This document shows, piece by piece, positions 32,759 to 40,728 of a stretch of DNA of 64,000 nucleotides (position 1 is its first letter; every line of letters begins with the position of its first letter). The stretch comes from JAJFVC01 sp039698075 (lineage in GTDB: Bacteria > Planctomycetota > Planctomycetia > Pirellulales > Thermoguttaceae): the NCBI GenBank assembly GCA_039698075.1, contig JBDKTJ010000060.1:73288-137287 (forward strand), in the 5' to 3' direction. Made by a program: the position numbers and the translations under genes. The notes under the pieces were generated by a model. It was not told where the DNA came from and did no database searches. It was given only the letters and a program-made list of their open reading frames with translations.

Positions 32759-32979
32759 TGAAGCAGTACCGCTACATCGGCACTGACGACGAATTCCTGA
32801 TCGGCATGACTGCCCTCGGGCAGTACAACGCTCCGGCCTGTGACCCGTCAAAGTTCGCCGTCCAAGTTGATGACCTGAACCATCCCTGGGCCTTCGGCTG
32901 GCATGAGACGCCGGCCGAAGGCTGGGAGTTGGAATCCGAGGAGGAATGGACCGATGCCGATTCCGCAGACAATCCTTGA
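32758..32979 (+). CDS. small unknown protein
   Basis: 73 residues (MKQYRYIGTDDEFLIGMTAL), with an acidic C-terminus. It resembles small SH3-like phage proteins of the YxGxDDEFLxG type. Function unknown. Confidence 0.5.
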   Translation: MKQYRYIGTDDEFLIGMTALGQYNAPACDPSKFAVQVDDLNHPWAFGWHETPAEGWELESEEEWTDADSADNP

Positions 32980-33223
32980 TCGCATCCAAAGTTCCGCAAT
33001 CAGTCCTGACAAGGTAGCTGGTGCCCTCGTCAAGCTGGCGAAAGTCCTTGACGCCACCGATGGCGATGATGGAGCCGTGACCCTTGAGTTCGTCACGAAA
33101 GACGACGCCTTGAAGGCCGGCGACCTAGTGCCGATCGTTACCTTCGCTTTGCTCCGTGTGCCGTCTGACACGCCGGAGGGCGAAGTCATCGAAGTGATTT
33201 CGACGCCCGTGGAGGACGCATGA
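32954..33223 (+). CDS. small unknown protein
   Basis: 89 residues (MPIPQTILDRIQSSAISPDK): a helical start, then a beta domain (GDLVPIVTFALLRVP). It overlaps both neighbours. No family recognised. Confidence 0.5.
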   Translation: MPIPQTILDRIQSSAISPDKVAGALVKLAKVLDATDGDDGAVTLEFVTKDDALKAGDLVPIVTFALLRVPSDTPEGEVIEVISTPVEDA

Positions 33224-33510
33224 ACTTGATCCTTTTCACCCTGGCCGTCATCGGCATGACCCACATCATCGTGGATAGCGAGATCATGGAGCCGGTCCAT
33301 GATTGGGTCAGCAAACGCTGCACGTTCATCGGCAAGATCATGGACTGTTATCAATGCGCAGGGTTCTGGTGTGGCCTGTTCCTGTCACCCCTCCTCGATT
33401 GGAACCCACTCGTGTGGTTCGTTGGAGGATGCGCCGGCAGCTTCCTCGCCCAACTCGGTTGGCTCGTGCTCGACACTCTCGAAGTCATCGTCAAAGGGAG
33501 AAAGAAATGA
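33220..33510 (+). CDS. DUF1360-like membrane protein
   Basis: 96 residues with an N-terminal hydrophobic helix, MDCYQCAGFWCGLFLSP and a second helix region WFVGGCAGSFLAQLGWLVL. The CxxCxGFWxG signature is that of DUF1360 proteins found in phages and Bacilli. Role unknown. Confidence 0.75.
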   Translation: MNLILFTLAVIGMTHIIVDSEIMEPVHDWVSKRCTFIGKIMDCYQCAGFWCGLFLSPLLDWNPLVWFVGGCAGSFLAQLGWLVLDTLEVIVKGRKK

Positions 33511-33716
33511 ACGTCTATAACTGCCCGAAATGCCAGCACCACAGCATGATGTGGGACGCTCGTTGTAGTTGCTTTCTCTGCACGCATCCGCAGTGCGGGG
33601 CGTCCATCAAGATCGAAGACGCCGCCGAAGCGCAAGCAATCACCCTGGGTCAGAAGAAGGTCTCCCAAACATCCCTGCGCCAACGCTGGTTGTTGATGCC
33701 CCATGAAGCCCGGTGA
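33507..33716 (+). CDS. small zinc-ribbon protein
   Basis: 69 residues: YNCPKCQ, then CSCFLCTHPQCG, two CxxC-type pairs. Probably zinc binding. Function unknown. Confidence 0.55.
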   Translation: MNVYNCPKCQHHSMMWDARCSCFLCTHPQCGASIKIEDAAEAQAITLGQKKVSQTSLRQRWLLMPHEAR

Positions 33717-33933
33717 ACTTGAATACAACGGCCGCAAGGTCAAACCCGACACATTCGACGCCAGAGGAAAAGACCTGCGAAGACTCATAGGTCGTTGCGG
33801 CGGCTGCGGCAGGCCGCTTCGCGGTCACGCCGCTTTACCGACCATCGACTCGTATGCGTCGGACCTTTACGACGACAAGACGCCGGTGGTGCAATGCCAA
33901 GCCTGCGACGAGGCGAGAGCGGAAGACATCTGA
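33703..33933 (+). CDS. small zinc-binding protein
   Basis: 76 residues: GRCGGCGRPLRG and VQCQACDEARAED make a CxxC...CxxC zinc module. Overlaps its neighbours at both ends (TGATG at the end). Confidence 0.55.
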   Translation: MKPGELEYNGRKVKPDTFDARGKDLRRLIGRCGGCGRPLRGHAALPTIDSYASDLYDDKTPVVQCQACDEARAEDI

Positions 33934-34082
33934 TGAAAGACGAACACGAAGGTTGGATTTCAGCTTTCGCGTGCTGCCGGGTGTGCAACCACACTTGGGT
34001 CGCTGTTACGCCAACTGACGGAGAGAACACGAACCTTGAGTGCCCAAATTGCCACAGCATGGCGGGCGAACTGACGGAGTGA
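33933..34082 (+). CDS. small zinc-ribbon protein
   Basis: 49 residues: CCRVCNHTWVAV and LECPNCHSM, a minimal zinc ribbon. Function unknown. Confidence 0.55.
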   Translation: MKDEHEGWISAFACCRVCNHTWVAVTPTDGENTNLECPNCHSMAGELTE

Positions 34083-34084
34083 AC

Positions 34085-34324
34085 ATGTGGTTGGCGGTCC
34101 TTGCATTGATTTGTGGCTTCTTCATGGACGTGCTCTGGACGCTTTGTGTCGATGCCGTAACCGCCAAGAAGCCCGCCGTCGCTGCCCATTTTAGCGTGGC
34201 CCTCTACATCTGCACCTTCGTGTCCACGGTGCTGATCGTCGAGAAATGCTTTGTCGCCGTGGCGGCCTACATAGTCGGCGGCTGGATTGGGACTTACCTG
34301 ACTGTGCGATGGAGGATGAAATGA
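34085..34324 (+). CDS. small integral membrane protein
   Basis: 79 residues with two or three hydrophobic helices (WLAVLALICGFFMDVLW, FSVALYICTFVSTVLIVEK, AYIVGGWIGTYL). A similar FxxDxxWTxxV opening recurs in phage membrane proteins. Function unknown. Confidence 0.65.
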   Translation: MWLAVLALICGFFMDVLWTLCVDAVTAKKPAVAAHFSVALYICTFVSTVLIVEKCFVAVAAYIVGGWIGTYLTVRWRMK

Positions 34325-34842
34325 ACGTGATCGCCTTCCCCGAGCTGCGTCAAATTTATAACTACGACTGCGGCTGTAGCGCCCTATGCAGCATCCTCAC
34401 ATACCTTGGCTATGACGTGCGGGAAGATGCACTCATGGCTCTCGCAGGTACGACGCCGGCTGATGGAACGCCCAATTCCGGCATCTTGACGGTGCTTACG
34501 CAATACGCCGTCGAATACCGCCCCGTGAAGACAGTAGGTGACGTGCAACAGGCTCTCGCCAACCGGCACCCTGTTCTACTCGACCTGCAAGCCTGGGCCG
34601 ATCAAGGCCCCGTGGACTACGCGACCGACACCGTGGACGGCCACTACGTTATCGCCATCGGTGCGTCTGTTCTTGGCCGGATGATCTGCGAAGACCCCAG
34701 CGCCTACACGCGAACCTGGATGACGTGGGACGAACTGGAAACACGTTGGCACGATATTGAGGGCAGTCAGCCTGTGCGCTTCGGGCTAGAAATCCTCAGC
34801 CGGGGCACCTACAGTCCGAACGACATGGAGCACATGGACTGA
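34321..34842 (+). CDS. C39-type cysteine peptidase-like protein
   Basis: In this 173-residue protein YNYDCGCSALCSILTYLG holds the Gln/Asp-Cys-Gly signature with Cys17, DGHYVIAIG holds His108, and CEDPSAY an Asp. These match C39 peptidases that process leader peptides or act in phage lysis and host interaction. A transpeptidase or protease role is inference. It overlaps the membrane protein gene upstream. Confidence 0.75.
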   Translation: MNVIAFPELRQIYNYDCGCSALCSILTYLGYDVREDALMALAGTTPADGTPNSGILTVLTQYAVEYRPVKTVGDVQQALANRHPVLLDLQAWADQGPVDYATDTVDGHYVIAIGASVLGRMICEDPSAYTRTWMTWDELETRWHDIEGSQPVRFGLEILSRGTYSPNDMEHMD

Positions 34843-34843
34843 C

Positions 34844-35545
34844 ATGGCCGAACAGCACGGGAAACCGCGAAAGAAGCCCGTCCGGCGGACGATCTCGCAA
34901 CGCTCAGAGTTGATTAACGATCTGCACGTCTGGGGCATCAACCCGGACACGCGGGAGATCGTGCTGATGAGCAACGCGGACAACGCCGAAGACGGCATTG
35001 ACTGGACGTGCGCCAACACGTTCATCAAGAACATGCTGCTGCTGAACAGCATGAATCACCTGCCGATCCTGGTGCATCAATGCACGGGTGGCGGTGATTG
35101 GTCCTATGGCATGGCGATTTACGACGCCATCGCCACAAGTCCCTCGCCTGTCACGTTGCTGGCCCACGCGCTCGCAAGCAGCATGTCCAGCATCATCCCA
35201 CAGGCCGCAAAGAAGCGGGTCATCATGCCCCGCGCTCACTTCATGGTCCACTTCGGTTCGGCCGGCTATGAAGGCGACAGCCGCAGCTTCGTGTCCGAAG
35301 CGCGCGAGGCTGACCACATCGACCAACAGATGCTCGAAATCTATACCAACCGCTGCATGAAAGGCAACTTCTTCCGGCGGAACAAGTATTCCAAGGACAA
35401 GACCCGCGAGTTCCTACGGAAGCGAATGAACGAGATACGCGAATGGTACATGACGCCCGTTGAAGCCGTTGACATGGGCTTCATGGACGGCGTGTACGGT
35501 GCAGCCGGCTTCCAAACCTTGGACGAAATCCGACAACGCCAGTGA
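34844..35545 (+). CDS. ClpP-like serine protease
   Basis: In this 233-residue protein VHQCTGGGDWSYGMAIYDAI, HALASSMSSIIPQAA (Ser113) and AHFMVHFGSAGYEG (His136) follow the ClpP/SppA crotonase-type protease order, and the end PVEAVDMGFMDGV matches ClpP. Phage ClpP-like proteins often mature capsids, so this may be the one trace of a morphogenetic gene in the window. A host ClpP substitute is the alternative. Confidence 0.85.
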   Translation: MAEQHGKPRKKPVRRTISQRSELINDLHVWGINPDTREIVLMSNADNAEDGIDWTCANTFIKNMLLLNSMNHLPILVHQCTGGGDWSYGMAIYDAIATSPSPVTLLAHALASSMSSIIPQAAKKRVIMPRAHFMVHFGSAGYEGDSRSFVSEAREADHIDQQMLEIYTNRCMKGNFFRRNKYSKDKTREFLRKRMNEIREWYMTPVEAVDMGFMDGVYGAAGFQTLDEIRQRQ

Positions 35546-35552
35546 GGCTCCG

Positions 35553-35828
35553 ATGGCAAAGAAAGCGGCCACAATTCTGATCCTTCACGCCCACCACGGC
35601 GACCTGATGTACCTCGTGGATACCGAAGAGCGGCAACGAGCGGCCCTTCGGTTGTGCTTCAACTTCCTTGACGGGGAAGGCTGCTACGAAGGCGATGAGA
35701 AGCAACTGGACATCAACGCCGCCCGCACCGGCGACCCGAACGCAATCCTCCGCACGATGATGCGCCGGCGCACCGCCGAAGACGAATCGTGGGAAATCCT
35801 CGAAGTCCCAGACCCACTCGACGAATAA
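35553..35828 (+). CDS. small unknown protein
   Basis: 91 residues (MAKKAATILILHAHHGDLMY). Alpha/beta start then an acidic helical half. No family recognised. Confidence 0.5.
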   Translation: MAKKAATILILHAHHGDLMYLVDTEERQRAALRLCFNFLDGEGCYEGDEKQLDINAARTGDPNAILRTMMRRRTAEDESWEILEVPDPLDE

Positions 35829-35844
35829 AGCTCACCCAACTGCT

Positions 35845-36528
35845 ATGCGTATCATCTCCAAGTTCCGGGATTTCTACGACTCCATTCAACGGCAAGGGCA
35901 AGACCGATCCCTGATCTACCTGCGCGAGCCAAAGGAAGTGGAGTCGAACGACAGCCCATTTCCGTTCACGGACGTGCTCCGCACCTGGGGCACGGACATC
36001 GTTGAACGTGTGATGATCGTCGGTTTCTGCGGTCGGATTATGCCCGTGCTGCGAATCGGCTGCCCGCGTGACGAAAAGGTCAAGCCGATCTTCGCCTACA
36101 AGGTTGAAGAGATCGACGCCTTTGTCAAGAGGCATTTCAAGTCGTTGTCGGTGGAACGCTACTACGCCGCGAAGTCCCGTGGGTATTGGAGCGAACGGTG
36201 GCGATACACGCCGCACCGGAAGTTCGTTGAGTTCTTCCAAGCCGCCAAGGCTCACGCAGGTGCATACGCGCAGTGGTTCCAAGACCAACGCAGCCCGATC
36301 TTCCTCGGCCAACGTCGCCAAGGAAAGTACATCGTGACCTACAACGCCCGGTTGGAAGACGTGGAGTTCTACCGGCAAGTTGACCCGTACACCGCCTTCC
36401 AGGAAATCCAAATGTTCCTGGGCGCAATGGCCTCACCCGAAAAGCCCATCCCGAAGATTGACGACAAGACGATGGCAGAAGCGAAGGGTTTCGACAAGTT
36501 CAGCTTCCGAAAGCCAAAGCAGAAATAG
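35845..36528 (+). CDS. conserved phage-type protein
   Basis: 227 residues starting MRIISKFRDFYDSIQRQGQD. This opening, followed by a FCGRIMPVLRIG-type strand and a basic end, recurs in uncharacterised phage proteins. No motif gives a function. Confidence 0.65.
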   Translation: MRIISKFRDFYDSIQRQGQDRSLIYLREPKEVESNDSPFPFTDVLRTWGTDIVERVMIVGFCGRIMPVLRIGCPRDEKVKPIFAYKVEEIDAFVKRHFKSLSVERYYAAKSRGYWSERWRYTPHRKFVEFFQAAKAHAGAYAQWFQDQRSPIFLGQRRQGKYIVTYNARLEDVEFYRQVDPYTAFQEIQMFLGAMASPEKPIPKIDDKTMAEAKGFDKFSFRKPKQK

Positions 36529-36539
36529 GACGCATCCTG

Positions 36540-37460
36540 ATGTACCAACTGATAAACGCTGACTGCCTCAAAGTCCTCAAAGGCAAAATGCTCCGAGAAA
36601 CGCACTGGGACACAATTGTAGCCGATCCCCCGGACAATATAGGGCTTGGCTACAACCATTATAAGGACAAGATGCCCGATGACGTGTATACCACGATACT
36701 CGGCGAATGGCTCTATACCTTCGTCGAACACGCCGACACCGTTTGGTTTTCGTTCAACGCTCGCTGGACGTTCGCAGTCGGCAAAATCTTCGACAGGCTG
36801 TTGGCGACTTTCACCGACATCGAGGGAAAGCCATGCGTGCAGACATTCACGTTCGGTCAACACTCTCACAGTGACTTAGGCAACAACCATCGACCGCTCT
36901 GGCGGCTGCGTTGGAAGACGGCTCCACTTTTCCCTGACGCCATCCGTGTGCCGTCGTGGCGTCAACTAAACGGCGACAAGCGAGCGGACTCGCGCGGACG
37001 TGTGCCCGGTGACGTGCTCCACTACGAGCAAATCGAGCCGGCCGTATTGAAACTGCGGCTCGAAGACATCGTTGCCATCACCCAGTCCAGCGACACGGCC
37101 GCTAAACTCGCCAAGCAATATGGCGTCTCGGCGAAAGTCATCGACGGCCTACGGGACGGGCAGATTAACGACGTATTCGATTTCACTCGCGTGACCGGCA
37201 ACAGCAAGCAACGCCGCTCCTGGCACCCGACGCAGTTGAATGAGGGGCTGGTTGAACGCTGCATCAAGTTCACCACACCGGCCGGTGGTCGTGTGCTCGA
37301 TCCGTTCGGCGGAACGGGAACAACATTGCGTGCGTGTAAACGCCTCAACTTGCCATGCACATTGATTGAACTGGACCCGTTCTACTGCTCCAAGATCGTC
37401 GAAGAGCATCAACTAGCGCCTTCCAGTGCTGGTGACACACCGACATGGGAGGCGGAATGA
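36540..37460 (+). CDS. site-specific DNA methyltransferase (N4/N6 type)
   Basis: In this 306-residue protein motif IV IVADPPDNIGLGYN (DPPD in place of DPPY) comes first and motif I LDPFGGTGTTLRACKRLN last, the beta-class order of N4-cytosine or N6-adenine methyltransferases. A central TRD-like part lies between (KLRLEDIVAITQSSD). It probably protects element DNA from host restriction. No restriction endonuclease partner is next to it, so it acts as a solitary methylase. It ends in ATGA overlap. Confidence 0.85.
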   Translation: MYQLINADCLKVLKGKMLRETHWDTIVADPPDNIGLGYNHYKDKMPDDVYTTILGEWLYTFVEHADTVWFSFNARWTFAVGKIFDRLLATFTDIEGKPCVQTFTFGQHSHSDLGNNHRPLWRLRWKTAPLFPDAIRVPSWRQLNGDKRADSRGRVPGDVLHYEQIEPAVLKLRLEDIVAITQSSDTAAKLAKQYGVSAKVIDGLRDGQINDVFDFTRVTGNSKQRRSWHPTQLNEGLVERCIKFTTPAGGRVLDPFGGTGTTLRACKRLNLPCTLIELDPFYCSKIVEEHQLAPSSAGDTPTWEAE

Positions 37461-37681
37461 CATTGATTACACCCGAAGAACTGGCGGAACGGATGGCTTA
37501 CGAAGACGGCTCCAAGGCGGCCGAAGCCCTGGATGCCATGAAAGCTGATCCTCGGCCGCTTGCTGCCAAGCCGCCAAGCACGAACGTCGCTTTCATCGAC
37601 GGCGAATGGCTTGGCGTACAACCGTGCTACACCCACACCTACGGACAGCTTGGCTATCTCCTCCACGACCATCAACAATGA
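37457..37681 (+). CDS. small unknown protein
   Basis: 74 residues (MTLITPEELAERMAYEDGSK). The ATG at 37457 has GGGAGG upstream and overlaps the methylase stop. An earlier in-frame ATG at 37445 is possible. Function unknown. Confidence 0.5.
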   Translation: MTLITPEELAERMAYEDGSKAAEALDAMKADPRPLAAKPPSTNVAFIDGEWLGVQPCYTHTYGQLGYLLHDHQQ

Positions 37682-37968
37682 ACACCTTTTCTTGCAGCCG
37701 CTGCGACGGCACCGGCTTCCTCAACGTGCAACAGGTTGACGAAGACGTGCGCGCACGATTCGAGGAGACACGCGATTCGCAAGTCATTCTCGATTGGATC
37801 GACGAGATGGCGGCCCGTGCGATTCGAGCCGGCGGTGGATGTTCATGCCACATCTCGGCACCGTGCTCCTACTGCCTGTTGCAACACGACGTTCAAGTCT
37901 GCGACTGCTGCAACGGCTCCGGCGAACACGACTGGAACAACCCTGACGACTCGAAAGGCTGCCGCTGA
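37678..37968 (+). CDS. DnaJ-like zinc-finger protein
   Basis: 96 residues: CSRCDGTGFLNV at the start and CDCCNGSGEHDW near the end are CxxCxGxG repeats as in DnaJ, with CSCHISAPCSYC between. Probably a two-zinc module binding protein or RNA. The CxxCxGxG motif also appears in the element's polymerase. Confidence 0.65.
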   Translation: MNTFSCSRCDGTGFLNVQQVDEDVRARFEETRDSQVILDWIDEMAARAIRAGGGCSCHISAPCSYCLLQHDVQVCDCCNGSGEHDWNNPDDSKGCR

Positions 37969-38324
37969 TGCTCACCGTCGAAATCAAGTTGCATTCCGCC
38001 GTGACGGGCAAGGTTACAACCCTTGCATCTGGCAAGATCGTCAACACCGGCACAGGCTCACCCACCCAGGGCAACTACATCGCCGTGTTGCGTGATGCGT
38101 CCGGCCGAGAGTGGCGGCGTGTCGAACTGACACGCTTCCCACGCAAGCGCTTGCTTGCGTGGGACTTGCTCTATCGAGCCTTGCAGAAAGCGGTGGGCGA
38201 CAGAAATCCAACTCCAAAAACTGCCGCGTCTGTTGATTTCATTGTTGGAAGCAAAGACGCAACCCCCAACAACGAGGCCAACGATGATCGCCCAGTTACC
38301 AAACCTGATTGCGATTCTCCGTAA
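37968..38324 (+). CDS. unknown protein reading into motif copy 6
   Basis: 118 residues (MLTVEIKLHSAVTGKVTTLA), a beta-rich N-terminal domain. The last 30 residues are encoded by an 11-bp hairpin region and promoter-motif copy 6 and look non-globular. The gene end overlaps the next start by 41 bases. The true product may matter only up to about residue 60. Confidence 0.5.
   Translation: MLTVEIKLHSAVTGKVTTLASGKIVNTGTGSPTQGNYIAVLRDASGREWRRVELTRFPRKRLLAWDLLYRALQKAVGDRNPTPKTAASVDFIVGSKDATPNNEANDDRPVTKPDCDSP
38138..38163 (+). terminator. perfect 11-bp hairpin inside a gene end
   Basis: Arms 38138-38148 and 38153-38163 with a GCTT loop lie within the coding region, about 50 bases before motif copy 6. 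It could end the upstream operon or attenuate it. No T-run. Confidence 0.5.
38212..38246 (+). promoter_or_regulatory. operon-head motif copy 6
   Basis: CTCCAA at 38212 and TTGATTTCATTG at 38233 (21-base step), 39 bases before the next start at 38284. Within the C-terminal codons of the upstream gene. Confidence 0.8.
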
Positions 38325-38538
38325 GCATCAAATCAATCCCAAGTTCGACGACGAGTTCCGCGCTCTTGTCGAAGACGGCGTGCGACCTGGTGACGAACTG
38401 CGCAAGCGAATCGCACACGTATCGAATTACACAGCGGCATTGGATGAAGCAATGACGGAATTGTCCAAGCCGCTTGACCGCCTGTTTCCGTCAACCACCT
38501 TCGAGTCCTTGGACACAGAGGAGTTTGCAACAAGATGA
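38284..38538 (+). CDS. small unknown protein
   Basis: 84 residues (MIAQLPNLIAILRKHQINPK), mostly helical. ATGA overlap at the end. No family recognised. Confidence 0.5.
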   Translation: MIAQLPNLIAILRKHQINPKFDDEFRALVEDGVRPGDELRKRIAHVSNYTAALDEAMTELSKPLDRLFPSTTFESLDTEEFATR

Positions 38539-38756
38539 ACGCACCGAGAGATTTCCTGGGGCGCACCATCAAGGCCGGCGACACCGTGGTTTATCCGTGG
38601 CGTCGTGGTTCGTCGATGGGCATGAACAAGCTGAACGTCACCCAGGCGACGGACACCAGCATCACCGGCTACAGCCCGACCGGCCGGTTGGTCAAAGTGA
38701 CCAACTTGCAGAACGTCGTCGTGGTCACGTTGCCCGAAGCAACGGAGACCATCTAA
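38535..38756 (+). CDS. small SH3-like protein
   Basis: 73 residues (MNAPRDFLGRTIKAGDTVVY). GRTIKAGDTVVYPWR and the strand pattern SITGYSPTGRLVKVTN suggest an SH3-like beta barrel common in phage proteins. Function unknown. Confidence 0.55.
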   Translation: MNAPRDFLGRTIKAGDTVVYPWRRGSSMGMNKLNVTQATDTSITGYSPTGRLVKVTNLQNVVVVTLPEATETI

Positions 38757-38758
38757 CC

Positions 38759-38986
38759 ATGCCGTTGTATGACCTTCAATGCAGCGCGTGCGGGGCCACG
38801 TTTGAGAGATTTCAAGCGATGAATCAGCCCCAGCCCACACGCTGCGAGAAGTGCGGACAGAAGAAAGTCCATCGCTGCATCCTGACGCCCGTGGCGACGT
38901 ACAACAAGTATTCGCCGATGCACCCACGAAAGAATCGTGGCACCGGCATCCGGCGCAAGATGAGGTCCAACGATGAATCTACCTGA
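38759..38986 (+). CDS. FmdB-type zinc-ribbon protein
   Basis: 75 residues: MPLYDLQCSACGATFERFQA and RCEKCGQKKVHR reproduce the FmdB regulatory zinc ribbon, followed by a basic tail. Probably a nucleic-acid or partner-binding protein. Confidence 0.78.
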   Translation: MPLYDLQCSACGATFERFQAMNQPQPTRCEKCGQKKVHRCILTPVATYNKYSPMHPRKNRGTGIRRKMRSNDEST

Positions 38987-39536
38987 TCCCTTACCCGCAG
39001 CCGTGCCATTGGATGACTTACCGGATGCACCCGGCGCTGACGCTACGCTTCAAGAAGCCCGCAACTGGCTCCTCAAAGCCCTGATTAGTCTAGCTCCAAA
39101 GCGCAAAGGCGTTCAGTGTCCGTGTTGCGACCGACATGACCAGATTTACGGCCGTAACCTGAATGCTGGCCTTGCGCTCTTTCTACTGCGAATATCGCAA
39201 CGCTTCGGCGACGAGTGGTTTCATGTCAACAAAGACGTGACCAATCATCGTGATTTCAACGCCGACTACGGGAAACTTGAGCATTGGGGCTTCATTGAAC
39301 GGATGCCCGAAAACTCCGATCCGAACAAGAAGTCCTCTGGCTATTGGCGTGTCACGCCGAAGGGGCACCAGTTCGTTCGCGGCGAAATCAAGGTTCCAAC
39401 TCCAATCCTCGTCCTCAATAACGAGGCGATTGGCGTGGCAATGAATGCCGTGCAAATCGACATCGAAACTGCCTTGGCGGCTAGTGGAAGAAGCTACGCC
39501 GAATTGCTGGGCAAAACGAAGACGGTGGCAGCCTGA
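38973..39536 (+). CDS. zinc plus winged-helix-like protein
   Basis: 187 residues: QCPCCDRHDQIYGRNLNAG holds a CPCC zinc motif, then helix and GKLEHWGFIERM...GYWRVTPKGHQFV resembles a winged helix. A DNA-binding regulator is plausible. Overlaps the previous gene by 14 bases. Confidence 0.6.
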   Translation: MNLPDPLPAAVPLDDLPDAPGADATLQEARNWLLKALISLAPKRKGVQCPCCDRHDQIYGRNLNAGLALFLLRISQRFGDEWFHVNKDVTNHRDFNADYGKLEHWGFIERMPENSDPNKKSSGYWRVTPKGHQFVRGEIKVPTPILVLNNEAIGVAMNAVQIDIETALAASGRSYAELLGKTKTVAA

Positions 39537-40336
39537 TGGAGTTCGTCAGAAAGAAGAAGCGCGGTCAGACCGGACGTTCGCGGAAGACTTGGCTTTCCGC
39601 CGAGAACTACCGCATCGTCTGGCGGCGTGAAGTCTGCGGGGTGCGGCTGCCTGCCCGCTTCCAGGCCACCGTGCGGGTTGTGATTCCGAACTACGGCGGC
39701 CATGAAGGCGAGTCCCATCAGATGTGGGACTTCACCGACGAACGGCACCGGCTGTTCAAGGTGCGTGGCAAAGCCGAAGAGTCTTGCGAACGTCACCGCC
39801 GCTTGTGGATGAAAGCCTGTGAGGCCGCCGGCATTCGCGGCTTGCTTGACATCTTTGGGAAATTGCCGGTTGGTATCCCGCTCTGGGTCCGTAAGAAACT
39901 GCCGCGAAAGATTTACCTTCTGCTCACCGAGCACGGACCCAGTAAGCGGTGCAAAGAGGATGAGGACGAATGCAGCGAACCTTCACCACTGGCTGGAAAA
40001 GAGAACGTCCCCGGCGATCTTACAAGAACTTCGGACTCTTCCTTGCCTGTCACGGATGCAGTCCCGACAACCGATACCCCTGCCTCCACTGCCGAGGACA
40101 TGGGCAAATCGACGACCCGAACGACCCGCCGGACCCGGTTGAAGGCTACCGAAACGTCCGACGAATCCGCTACCCCGAGTGCAAAGGCACCAGCCGCAGC
40201 ACGGAAGAAGCGTGCCAAGAAGCGTACCGCAAGGTCATCCAAGCGTGGGAAGAAGAGCGAAACGACTACGACCGGCTCGCCGCAGCCCGCAAAGCCGCGC
40301 TCGCGCGGCTCACGAACGAAGAAGTCCGTGCCCTAA
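39536..40336 (+). CDS. basic protein with long low-complexity tail
   Basis: 266 residues: the first 140 form a globular domain (NYRIVWRREVCGVRLPARF, VRGKAEESCERHRRLW), and the rest is a Ser/Thr/Lys/Arg/Pro-rich tail (ARKKRAKKRTARSSKRGKK). The tail codons overlap the gene at 39970 in another frame for 367 bases. The tail may be a DNA-binding extension or simply the unavoidable reading of the overlapped gene. Confidence 0.6.
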   Translation: MEFVRKKKRGQTGRSRKTWLSAENYRIVWRREVCGVRLPARFQATVRVVIPNYGGHEGESHQMWDFTDERHRLFKVRGKAEESCERHRRLWMKACEAAGIRGLLDIFGKLPVGIPLWVRKKLPRKIYLLLTEHGPSKRCKEDEDECSEPSPLAGKENVPGDLTRTSDSSLPVTDAVPTTDTPASTAEDMGKSTTRTTRRTRLKATETSDESATPSAKAPAAARKKRAKKRTARSSKRGKKSETTTTGSPQPAKPRSRGSRTKKSVP

Positions 40337-40353
40337 GAGGGTTGGGGATATGA
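39970..40353 (+). CDS. small zinc-binding protein in overlapping frame
   Basis: 127 residues (MQRTFTTGWKRERPRRSYKN). CHGCSPDNRYPCLHCRGHGQ, then YPECKGTSRSTEEACQEAYR resembles CxxCxGxG zinc-finger proteins, and the C-terminal ERNDYDRLAAARKAALARL is a normal helix. It is fully within the frame-shifted tail of the previous gene except the last bases, and it ends in ATGA overlap, which supports it as genuine. Confidence 0.6.
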   Translation: MQRTFTTGWKRERPRRSYKNFGLFLACHGCSPDNRYPCLHCRGHGQIDDPNDPPDPVEGYRNVRRIRYPECKGTSRSTEEACQEAYRKVIQAWEEERNDYDRLAAARKAALARLTNEEVRALRGLGI

Positions 40354-40688
40354 GAACAGTCTACTACGAGATCAACGTCCATCAATCCGAGCATTTGTTC
40401 ATTGGCGGCATGACGGAGAATCCGTCGCCGCTCGTACAACGTGATCGCACCTATTATCTCTACACGAATGCGGGCGTCGTCTTGAAGATCGCGTACCGTG
40501 GCGAGACGTGGCGCATCAAGCAGGTCGCCGGGCCGGCGGGCCGACGTGAGAAGGCGGCCGAGGGCGGATGGTCCGATTGCTTCTACCATCCTGGTGAAGT
40601 GACTTCTTTCGTGTTCGGCATGGGCCACGGCTTCGAGAAAACCGACGTTGCCGAGCACACGATCCCCGGATACTTGATCCCCGAATGA
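40350..40688 (+). CDS. unknown protein
   Basis: 112 residues (MRTVYYEINVHQSEHLFIGG), beta-rich, with LVQRDRTYYLYTNAG. Coupled to the previous gene. No family recognised. Confidence 0.55.
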   Translation: MRTVYYEINVHQSEHLFIGGMTENPSPLVQRDRTYYLYTNAGVVLKIAYRGETWRIKQVAGPAGRREKAAEGGWSDCFYHPGEVTSFVFGMGHGFEKTDVAEHTIPGYLIPE

Positions 40689-40728
40689 GCACTGATCGCA
40701 AGACGCACAATGTTGAGGTTCACGACGA

